A program made the translations under genes and the position numbers. The notes beneath the pieces were generated by a model that worked only from the letters and a program-made list of their open reading frames with translations, ran no database searches and was not told the origin of the DNA. A stretch of DNA of 64,000 nt. It comes from UBA11346 sp038318565 (GTDB lineage Bacteria; Planctomycetota; UBA11346). Location: assembly GCA_038318565.1 (NCBI GenBank), contig JBBQCI010000003.1, forward strand, positions 1 to 64,000, written 5' to 3'. Below, in pieces: positions 28,366-32,174 of this stretch (the first letter of the stretch is position 1; each line of letters begins with the position of its first letter).

Positions 28366-29195
28366 CGAGCAGGTGAAGCGTTGACGATGGTGTGAATGCG
28401 CTGACGAGACACGCCGGCATCGCGGGCAATGCTGGCGAGCGCCTCGCCGCGTCCGGCGCGGCTGCGAATATCTTCGTGGGTCAGGCTACTGTGCCCTGGG
28501 CGTGGCGCCTCGGGGCGCCAATCTCCGGATGGTGCGAGGTCTATTGCCACGGCTCCTCCGCCTGCTGGATGGATGACAAGTCGAGCAGAGAGAGCGGAAA
28601 AAAGCCGATGCGGGGTTGCCAGACGGCCGTCTGGAGACGTATCCAGTACCGCCTGCGCTGCACCAAGCGAGAGACCAGCGAGCAGAGCCAGATCCTCGGC
28701 GTTGACCGCGGCGGTGGCTGCGATGGCCCGAGCTGCGGCGCGTAAACCGACGGCTGCAACATCGACGCGTGCCGCCGTTAGGCGTTGCTGCGCCGCATCA
28801 AGATCGCCCGCTAGGCGAGCCGTCGAAGACCGCAGATAGCCACGTGCGGTCTCACGTACCTCGGATGATGAGAGGTGAGGACTCTGCGTGACGATCTGCG
28901 CCCGGTAGGCGGCAAGACGTCGCGTTTCCCATTGCCTGTGTTCATGGCTGCGACGCCGCGCGGTGATCCGCGGCATGGCGATGCTTAAGATGCGCTTGGG
29001 AGCTTTGACGGCGAGCTGGCAGCGCATGGCGCTCACCAGGGTCATCCAGGTCACGGTCGGCGTGTGCGGTCGGCCCAGGAAGGCAACGACGGCGCCGGGA
29101 GATACACCCGACATGGCAGCCAACTCCTGCTCGGACAGGCCGTTGTCGACCATCAGCCACTGCAGCGCGAGGGAAAGACTGGGAGCGCCGGACAT
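28362..29195 (-). CDS. DNA-binding protein with three helix-turn-helix segments
   Basis: 277 aa from ATG 29195. Two similar Cro/C1-like helix-turn-helix units are visible: residues 14-60 (ELAAMSGVSPGAVVAFL) and about 165-215 (DLALLAGLSLGAAQAVL), sharing spacing and the pattern LxGxSxGA; they look like an internal duplication. A third, resolvase-like HTH (EALASIARDAGVSRQRIHTI) is at the extreme C-terminus. The middle is Arg/Ala-rich and helical. It is divergent from the tRNA array and a perfect 6-bp inverted repeat sits just upstream of its start. A role in controlling the array is inference. Confidence 0.75.
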   Translation of the reverse strand: MSGAPSLSLALQWLMVDNGLSEQELAAMSGVSPGAVVAFLGRPHTPTVTWMTLVSAMRCQLAVKAPKRILSIAMPRITARRRSHEHRQWETRRLAAYRAQIVTQSPHLSSSEVRETARGYLRSSTARLAGDLDAAQQRLTAARVDVAAVGLRAAARAIAATAAVNAEDLALLAGLSLGAAQAVLDTSPDGRLATPHRLFSALSARLVIHPAGGGAVAIDLAPSGDWRPEAPRPGHSSLTHEDIRSRAGRGEALASIARDAGVSRQRIHTIVNASPAR

Positions 29196-29200
29196 GCGCA

Positions 29201-29231
29201 ATTGTCTATCACCGTTTTGTGTGTTGACAAT
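29201..29231. promoter_or_regulatory. Candidate operator (ATTGTC ... GACAAT)
   Basis: Perfect inverted 6-mers ATTGTC (29201-29206) and GACAAT (29226-29231), 25 bp from start to start, lie 5 bp upstream of the triple-HTH gene start. The right half overlaps the -35 box of the plus-strand promoter at 29224. A protein bound here could control both directions. Confidence 0.45.
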
Positions 29232-29251
29232 GGTCCTGGGTAACATATGGT
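29224..29251 (+). promoter_or_regulatory. Promoter P1 for tRNA array
   Basis: TTGACA (29224-29229), 16-bp spacer, TATGGT (29246-29251). The spacer end and -10 (GGGTAACATATGGT) match 11 of 14 bases of the promoter at 30218-30245. It points to the first tRNA, about 230 nt downstream. Confidence 0.55.
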
Positions 29252-29382
29252 CTCCATTCATGACCGCCGGTCTCATTCGCCCAGAGCAACCCAATTACCA
29301 GCACCCGGAATTTCCGGCGTGCCCAGGGGGACTCCAGGCGATGACGATGATGTAGGCGACCAGCCACTCTCGATCGCACCTG

Positions 29383-29412
29383 CGAACCCCTGGGGATTTC
29401 CCCAGGGGTTCG
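29383..29412 (+). other. Strong hairpin in the leader of the tRNA array
   Basis: A perfect 14-bp palindrome with arm CGAACCCCTGGGGA and a TT centre. It has no T run, so a simple intrinsic terminator is unlikely; an RNA processing signal, protection element or mobile palindrome is possible. The surrounding 29252-29484 holds no gene that I can see. Confidence 0.75.
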
Positions 29413-29484
29413 TGCGTTTCGGCTCTTCGACAATCGAAACTTGTGGCGAGTTCGCCCGGACCGGACCACACCGGCCAGGCTCAT

Positions 29485-29558
29485 GCGCGCGTCGTTCAAT
29501 GGCAGGACATCGGTCTGATATACCGACGATGATGGTTCGACTCCATCCGCGCGCACCA
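29485..29558 (+). tRNA. tRNA-Ile(GAT)
   Basis: Full cloverleaf: 7-bp acceptor GCGCGCG, T8, D-stem GTTC/GGAC, anticodon stem TCGGT/ACCGA with loop CTGATAT, T-stem GATGG/CCATC with loop TTCGACT. Encoded A73-CCA. First gene of the array. Confidence 0.95.
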
Positions 29559-29588
29559 CCGATTCGAATCCAACTGGCGAGAACACAT

Positions 29589-29664
29589 CTGGATGTAGCT
29601 CAGTTGGCAGAGCGCTCGGCTTGGGACCGAGAGGCCGGTGGTTCGAGTCCACCTATCTAGACCA
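29589..29664 (+). tRNA. tRNA-Pro(TGG)
   Basis: Acceptor CTGGATG pairs with TATCTAG (two G:T wobbles), giving C1:G72, typical of proline tRNAs. D-arm GCTC/GAGC, anticodon arm CTCGG-CTTGGGA-CCGAG, T-arm GGTGG-TTCGAGT-CCACC. Encoded A73-CCA. Confidence 0.95.
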
Positions 29665-29669
29665 TTTCA

Positions 29670-29744
29670 GGGGTGCTGGTGCTAAGGGCAGCACGTCGGG
29701 TTGTGGCCCCGGAGGAGCCGGTTCGAGTCCGGCGCATCCCACCA
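29670..29744 (+). tRNA. tRNA-His(GTG) without encoded G-1/C73
   Basis: Acceptor GGGGTGC/GCATCCC, D-stem GTGC/GCAC, anticodon loop TTGTGGC, T-arm GCCGG-TTCGAGT-CCGGC, A73-CCA. The base before position 1 is A and the discriminator is A, so the usual bacterial histidine identity pair G-1:C73 is not encoded. The same condition is known from some alphaproteobacteria. Confidence 0.92.
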
Positions 29745-29819
29745 TACGCGGTAGTTCAGTGGCAGAACGGCGGTTTCTGAAGCCGCATGTCGGTGGTTCG
29801 ATCCCACCCCGCGTAACCA
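29745..29819 (+). tRNA. tRNA-Gln(CTG)
   Basis: Begins at the base after the CCA of tRNA-His. Acceptor TACGCGG/CCGCGTA, D-stem GTTC/GAAC, anticodon arm GCGGT-TTCTGAA-GCCGC, T-arm GGTGG-TTCGATC-CCACC, A73-CCA. The U1:A72 pair is usual for glutamine tRNAs. Confidence 0.95.
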
Positions 29820-29820
29820 C

Positions 29821-29894
29821 TGCTGTGTCGTCCAATGGCAGGACACCGGTCTTTGACACCGAGGAACGCGGTTCGACCCCGCGCGCAGCAACCA
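29821..29894 (+). tRNA. tRNA-Gln(TTG)
   Basis: Acceptor TGCTGTG/CGCAGCA, D-stem GTCC/GGAC, anticodon loop CTTTGAC, T-arm CGCGG-TTCGACC-CCGCG, A73-CCA. The anticodon stem has a C27:A43 mismatch. One base separates it from the preceding tRNA. Confidence 0.92.
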
Positions 29895-29897
29895 CAT

Positions 29898-29972
29898 GGC
29901 CCTATCGTCCAACTGGAAGGACACCGATCTGAAGAGTCGGGGATGGCCGTTCGACTCGGCCTGGGGCCACCA
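29898..29972 (+). tRNA. tRNA-Phe(GAA)
   Basis: Acceptor GGCCCTA/TGGGGCC, D-stem GTCC/GGAC, anticodon arm CCGAT-CTGAAGA-GTCGG, T-arm GGCCG-TTCGACT-CGGCC, A73-CCA. Canonical apart from one wobble in each stem. Confidence 0.94.
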
Positions 29973-29976
29973 GTAT

Positions 29977-30063
29977 TGGGAGGTGCGCCGAACGGTAAGG
30001 CAGCCGGCTGTTAACCGGCCGAGGGCAACCTCATTGGCGGTTCGAATCCGCCCCTCCCAGCCA
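29977..30063 (+). tRNA. tRNA-Asn(GTT) with class-II-like long variable arm
   Basis: Acceptor TGGGAGG/CCTCCCA with G73-CCA, anticodon arm GCCGG-CTGTTAA-CCGGC and T-arm GGCGG-TTCGAAT-CCGCC are all perfect. The variable region is 16 nt and forms GAGG-GCAA-CCTC, a GNRA-capped 4-bp stem. The D-arm (GCC/GGC with a 9-nt loop) is also of the Leu/Ser type. Asparagine tRNAs normally have a 4-5 nt variable loop, so this is a hybrid: class II body, asparagine anticodon and G73. Confidence 0.85.
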
Positions 30064-30137
30064 GATGCGATGCTGTAGAAAGATTAATTGAGGCCATCAA
30101 CCTTGAGACGGCGGACTCAACTCCCCCGCGTGCACCA
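30064..30137 (+). tRNA. Degenerate tRNA-like element
   Basis: It starts directly after the tRNA-Asn CCA and ends in its own A-CCA. A T-arm-like segment (GGCGG, loop ACTCAACT, CCCCC) has one mismatch, and an anticodon-like hairpin TTGAGG/CCTTGA has loop CCATCAA. No D-stem and no matching 5' acceptor strand are visible, and the sequence is AT-richer than its surroundings. Probably a decayed tRNA or a highly reduced one; identity not assignable. Confidence 0.4.
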
Positions 30138-30140
30138 AAT

Positions 30141-30212
30141 ATTCCTATGGTCCAACGGCCACGACACTGCGTTTTCAACGTATAATTGCGGGTTAAACTC
30201 CAGCTAGGAATA
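30141..30212 (+). tRNA. tRNA-Glu(TTC)-like, divergent, no encoded CCA
   Basis: A perfect 7-bp acceptor ATTCCTA/TAGGAAT encloses a D-arm (GTC/GAC), an anticodon loop TTTTCAA (anticodon TTC) and a T-arm GCGGG-TTAAACT-CCAGC with one mismatch and A in place of C56. A73 is followed by CTA, not CCA. A1:T72 is unusual for a glutamate tRNA. It is AT-rich. It may be a recent import or decaying. Confidence 0.55.
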
Positions 30213-30217
30213 CTATG

Positions 30218-30245
30218 TTGACAACTATATGAGGTATCATATCGT
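30218..30245 (+). promoter_or_regulatory. Promoter P2 for the structured RNA
   Basis: TTGACA (30218-30223), 16-bp spacer, TATCGT (30240-30245). The spacer end and -10 resemble P1 (CATAT-GT shared). Transcription would start near 30252. Confidence 0.6.
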
Positions 30246-30251
30246 GCGCCT

Positions 30252-30525
30252 ATCACCGCACGGGCGGTGTACGTCCCTAGCAACGGAGCCTGCCTTCCAT
30301 GTTCTGCACCAAACCCAATCAGGGATGTGTGCTCACCTCGCAGATAACGCGTGGTGCATGGTCAGGATCCGTCGGGTCATCGGTGGGCCGCGGTTTGGAT
30401 ATGTTCAAACATCTATCTCGCGAACTCGCCACCGATGCATCCCCGCCGGGGTCTCCAGTCTCGTAGCCCAGCTGTCACCAGCTGATCGCGACACAGGAAC
30501 CCCGGCCCACCAGCCGGGGTTCTTT
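30252..30525 (+). ncRNA. Structured non-coding RNA of unknown family, about 270 nt
   Basis: A promoter is immediately upstream and a terminator closes it. In between are many stems: CACCGC/GCGGTG (30254-30269), TGCACCA/TGGTGCA (30305-30358), ATCGGTGG/CCACCGAT (30379-30436) enclosing ATGTT/AACAT, CCCC/GGGG (30441-30451) and CAGCTG/CAGCTG (30469-30484). I find no RNase P core, no tmRNA tag and T-arm, and no SRP GNRA/asymmetric-loop signature. An open frame through it runs into the next tRNA and is not credible. Function unknown. Confidence 0.6.
30498..30525 (+). terminator. Intrinsic terminator of the structured RNA
   Basis: A 9-bp stem AACCCCGGC/GCCGGGGTT (30498-30521) with a 6-nt loop is followed by CTTT. 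Confidence 0.75.
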
Positions 30526-30551
30526 GCGTTCCAGACGTCTTCACAAATCCA

Positions 30552-30590
30552 TATCGTAGCACCAACCGCCGCCGGGTCACACCGGCGGCG
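30552..30590 (+). promoter_or_regulatory. Possible promoter P3 and leader hairpin before tRNA-Ala
   Basis: CATATCGT (30550-30557) is identical to the -10 region of P2, but a clear -35 is missing. A 9-bp hairpin CGCCGCCGG/CCGGCGGCG follows at 30568-30590, ending 6 nt before tRNA-Ala. The pair could start and then process a second array transcript. Confidence 0.35.
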
Positions 30591-30596
30591 ACGGAT

Positions 30597-30671
30597 GGGC
30601 CCCTAGCTCAGCGGAAGAGCACTGCGTTTGCAACGCGGGGGTCGGCGGTTCGAGTCCGCCGGGGTCCACCA
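30597..30671 (+). tRNA. tRNA-Ala(TGC)
   Basis: Acceptor GGGCCCC/GGGGTCC with the alanine identity pair G3:T70. D-stem GCTC/GAGC, anticodon arm CTGCG-TTTGCAA-CGCGG, T-arm GGCGG-TTCGAGT-CCGCC, A73-CCA. Canonical. Confidence 0.96.
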
Positions 30672-30791
30672 TTCTGCCGCTGGGGCGCAACGTGCCCTGA
30701 AGCCTCAAGCCCGAGGTCCTCACGGACCGGCATCGGGTCGTCGGTGTCACCGACCGGCAGTTGTTTCACCGCCCGGGTTCGCCCGGGCCCT
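30672..30791 (+). other. Inter-tRNA spacer with two hairpins
   Basis: The 120-nt spacer holds GTCGG/CCGAC (about 30740-30754) and a perfect 7-bp stem GCCCGGG/CCCGGGC with a TTCG loop (30771-30788), ending 3 nt before the next tRNA. No gene seen. RNA processing or pausing elements are plausible. Confidence 0.6.
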
Positions 30792-30866
30792 GGGGTCGTG
30801 GTCCAATTGGCACGACGCTGCCTCGGCATGGCAGCAATCGCGGTTCGATTCCGCGCGACTCCACCA
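30792..30866 (+). tRNA. tRNA-Ala(GGC) with C33
   Basis: Acceptor GGGGTCG/CGACTCC carries G3:T70, confirming alanine identity. Anticodon stem CTGCC/GGCAG is perfect and fixes the loop as TCGGCAT, so position 33 is C rather than the near-invariant U. T-arm CGCGG-TTCGATT-CCGCG, A73-CCA. The D-arm is GTC/GAC with a long loop. Confidence 0.88.
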
Positions 30867-30869
30867 CAC

Positions 30870-30945
30870 TGCGGGTTCGCTGGAGATAGATCCAGTCTGG
30901 TCTCATAAGCCAAGTAGGAGGGTGCAATTCCCTCACCCGCTACCA
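30870..30945 (+). tRNA. tRNA-Met(CAT)-like with aberrant D- and T-loops
   Basis: The anticodon loop CTCATAA is the standard Met loop. The acceptor (TGCGGGT/ACCCGCT) has a mismatch at 1:72, as in initiators, but the anticodon stem lacks the initiator G-C triplet. The D-arm CTGG-AGATAGAT-CCAG lacks the conserved GG, and the T-loop is TGCAATT, with G in place of U55. These two changes remove both sides of the usual D-loop/T-loop contact. An elongator, an initiator variant or a decayed tRNA are all possible. Confidence 0.65.
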
Positions 30946-30948
30946 TCC

Positions 30949-31101
30949 GGGCCTGTCGTCCAACGGCAGGCGAGCACGCGGTCCGCCGTAGGCGGATGAG
31001 CCTCCCCGTTGGGGAGGCGAAAGCGGCGCATGCGAGGGGCTTGTCCCCGAGCTGGGCCTTGCACGCGGAAGACGCCGGTTCGCATCCCGCCAGGTCCACC
31101 A
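30949..31101 (+). tRNA. Interrupted tRNA-Ala-like gene with about 80-nt insertion
   Basis: A perfect 7-bp acceptor GGGCCTG/CAGGTCC with the alanine pair G3:T70, A73-CCA, a D-arm-like start and a T-arm (GCCGG-TTCGCAT-CCCGC, one mismatch) are present, but the ends are 153 nt apart. The extra DNA is bounded by the direct repeat CGAGC and contains hairpins TCCGCC/GGCGGA and GCCTCCCC/GGGGAGGC. Removing one repeat unit would leave a tRNA-sized molecule with CTTGCAC (TGC) as anticodon loop but a poor anticodon stem. Insertion, intron-like element or pseudogene. Confidence 0.45.
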
Positions 31102-31222
31102 GCAAGGCACGCCTCTTATGTCCGGGGGCACCGAGCACGCCGGTCGCGTGCGAACTGTGAGCGGTCACCACCGCCTGTCGGACTCCATGCCGACGCCACC
31201 TGCCTTGGGTGGCCAACCTCCT
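31102..31222 (+). other. Inter-tRNA segment with possible tRNA 3'-end remnant
   Basis: TCGCG-TGCGAAC-TGTGA (about 31144-31160) resembles a T-arm and GCGGTC-A-CCA follows it, but no complementary 5' strand is present upstream. It may be a remnant of a deleted tRNA. No other gene seen. Confidence 0.3.
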
Positions 31223-31297
31223 CTCCCCATCGTCCAACGGCCAGGACGGCTGCCTGTCGAGCAGCAGATGTGGGTTCGATTCCCACTGGGGGGGCCA
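31223..31297 (+). tRNA. tRNA-Asp(GTC)
   Basis: Acceptor CTCCCCA/TGGGGGG, D-stem GTCC/GGAC, perfect anticodon arm GCTGC-CTGTCGA-GCAGC, T-arm GTGGG-TTCGATT-CCCAC, G73-CCA. G73 is the aspartate identity base. Confidence 0.95.
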
Positions 31298-31303
31298 ACG
31301 TTG

Positions 31304-31383
31304 CACGCGCGAGGGTAGTCCGCGGGGCGGGCGCTGCGCAGCAAACGCAGAACCAGGTGGTTCGACTCCACCGCGCGTGTCCA
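31304..31383 (+). tRNA. tRNA-Cys(GCA) with A33 and a 5-nt insertion
   Basis: Acceptor CACGCGC/GCGCGTG and discriminator T73 (the cysteine identity base) with CCA. The perfect anticodon stem CTGCG/CGCAG fixes the loop as CAGCAAA, so position 33 is A, not U. The D-stem is best read as GTCC/GGGC, leaving seven bases (GAGGGTA) instead of two between acceptor and D-stem. T-arm GGTGG-TTCGACT-CCACC is canonical. Confidence 0.8.
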
Positions 31384-31479
31384 GTTTCTGCATCCCACGG
31401 GATGCCGCAGGGTAAGGGGCGCATCAGGGCGCCAGAGATGGTCGGCGTGGCGTGGGGCCGGACCATCAGACGAGACCAC
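31384..31479 (+). other. Inter-tRNA spacer with hairpins
   Basis: Contains GCATCCC/GGGATGC (about 31390-31405) and ATGGTC/GACCAT (about 31438-31466). No gene seen. Confidence 0.5.
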
Positions 31480-31555
31480 GGGCTACAAGCATTCGTGGCC
31501 GATGCACCGGCTTTTTAAGCCGGGGAACTCGGTTCGATTCCGAGGTGGCCTACCA
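31480..31555 (+). tRNA. tRNA-Lys(TTT) with A8
   Basis: Acceptor GGGCTAC/GTGGCCT (two wobbles, including 1:72), D-arm GCAT-TCGTGGCCG-ATGC, perfect anticodon arm CCGGC-TTTTTAA-GCCGG, T-arm CTCGG-TTCGATT-CCGAG, A73-CCA. Positions 8-9 are AA; U8 is almost universal elsewhere. Confidence 0.88.
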
Positions 31556-31558
31556 TTT

Positions 31559-31633
31559 GGAGCGCACGCATAGACGGCGATGCACCCGGCTCTTAACCGG
31601 GAGAGGAAGGCTCGAGTCCTTCGCGCTCCACCA
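31559..31633 (+). tRNA. tRNA-Lys(CTT) with A8
   Basis: Perfect acceptor GGAGCGC/GCGCTCC, D-arm GCAT-AGACGGCG-ATGC, anticodon arm CCCGG-CTCTTAA-CCGGG, T-arm GAAGG-CTCGAGT-CCTTC (C in place of T54), A73-CCA. Position 8 is A, as in the preceding lysine tRNA, and the D-stems are identical, so the two are probably duplicates. Confidence 0.9.
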
Positions 31634-31758
31634 TCTGCACCGTCCGACCTGCGACGGTTTTTGCGAGCAGCCGACCACGCGACCCGAGAACGGCGCGCGC
31701 CCCACGGGGGCTCGGTCGGAGCAGGTCGTTTCTTGTAGCCTGTTGGAGGCAGGCGACT
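31634..31758 (+). other. Structured element or terminator between tRNA-Lys and tRNA-Trp
   Basis: CGACCTGC (31645-31652) pairs with GCAGGTCG (31721-31728), which is followed by TTTCTTGT. Inner pairing CCGACC/GGTCGG is also possible. It could be an extended terminator for the lysine tRNAs or a short structured RNA. Confidence 0.5.
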
Positions 31759-31833
31759 AGGTGGTTGGCCGAGCGGCAAGGCGCCGGATTCCAAATCCGG
31801 ATGAGGTGGGTTCGACTCCCACGCCACCTGCCA
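31759..31833 (+). tRNA. tRNA-Trp(CCA)
   Basis: Acceptor AGGTGGT/GCCACCT, anticodon arm CCGGA-TTCCAAA-TCCGG, T-arm GTGGG-TTCGACT-CCCAC, G73-CCA as in other tryptophan tRNAs. The D-arm (GCC/GGC with GAGCGGCAA) resembles class II tRNAs, but the variable loop is short. Confidence 0.93.
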
Positions 31834-31836
31834 CAC

Positions 31837-31911
31837 CCATGCGTCGTCTAGAGGCTACGATGCCGCGCCGCCTGCGCGGAGATGCCGGGTCAATTCCGGC
31901 TGCGTTGTCCA
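31837..31911 (+). tRNA. tRNA-Gly(GCC) with C33
   Basis: Anticodon stem CCGCG/CGCGG is perfect and fixes the loop as CCGCCTG: C33, anticodon GCC, T37. T73-CCA supports glycine. The acceptor CCATGCG/TGCGTTG has one C:T mismatch at 2:71 and wobbles. The T-loop is GTCAATT (T54 replaced by G). D-stem GTC/GAT. A strongly divergent glycine tRNA. Confidence 0.75.
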
Positions 31912-31914
31912 TCT

Positions 31915-31989
31915 CTCGGGGTCGTCTAACGGATAGGATGCCAGACTACGAATCTGGCGACGATGGTTCAAATCCATCCCCCGAGGCCA
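31915..31989 (+). tRNA. tRNA-Arg(ACG)
   Basis: Perfect acceptor CTCGGGG/CCCCGAG, D-arm GTCT/GGAT, anticodon arm CCAGA-CTACGAA-TCTGG, T-arm GATGG-TTCAAAT-CCATC, G73-CCA. A34 would need TadA deamination to inosine, as usual for this isoacceptor. Confidence 0.95.
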
Positions 31990-31995
31990 ACTGTT

Positions 31996-32096
31996 GCTGT
32001 CGTAGCTCAATTGGCGGAGCAGTGCACTCGTAACGCGCAGGCTGCAGGTTCGACTACACCCGGAAGATGGGGGTTCGAATCCCTCGTCGCCGACCA
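31996..32096 (+). tRNA. tRNA-Thr(CGT)-like with two T-arm-like segments
   Basis: T8-A9, D-arm GCTC-AATTGGCG-GAGC and loop CTCGTAA (anticodon CGT) are good, with a mismatch at 31:39. The distal part has a first GCAGG-TTCGACT segment without a matching strand, and about 25 nt later a second T-arm GGGGG-TTCGAAT-CCCTC followed by GTCGCCG-A-CCA. The 5' strand GCTGTCG does not pair with the 3' acceptor. It looks like a fusion or partial duplication of two tRNAs. Confidence 0.5.
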
Positions 32097-32100
32097 TCAC

Positions 32101-32174
32101 GCCCGCGTAGTTCAACGGCAGAACATCTCCCTGGTATGGAGGTGATTGGGGTTCGAATCCCTGCGTGGGCACCA
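32101..32174 (+). tRNA. tRNA-Thr(GGT)
   Basis: Acceptor GCCCGCG/CGTGGGC, D-stem GTTC/GAAC, anticodon arm TCTCC-CTGGTAT-GGAGG, T-arm TGGGG-TTCGAAT-CCCTG with two wobbles, A73-CCA. Last tRNA of the array, 32 nt before the HNH gene. Confidence 0.94.

Noticed and set aside
30254..30275. Match to the antisense of the universal 16S ACACCGCCCGT motif in the structured RNA
   Set aside because: Only 11 bases match and the flanks diverge. The match overlaps a simple hairpin (CACCGC/GCGGTG), so chance is the easier explanation.
30064..30525. Permuted two-piece tmRNA (CCA-ended element followed by a structured RNA)
   Set aside because: No tag reading frame ending in an Ala-Leu-Ala-Ala-like sequence, and the acceptor strands pair only partly (6 of 7).
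30229..30606. 125-aa open frame across the structured RNA
   Set aside because: It runs through a promoter, a terminator and into tRNA-Ala, and the protein has no recognisable features.
30982..31025. Hammerhead-ribozyme-like core (GATGAG, stem GCCTCCCC/GGGGAGGC, then CGAAA) inside the interrupted tRNA
   Set aside because: The conserved U4 is replaced by G (CGGATGA), stem I would be only about two pairs, and no NUH cleavage site pairs with the sequence after GAAA. Probably chance.
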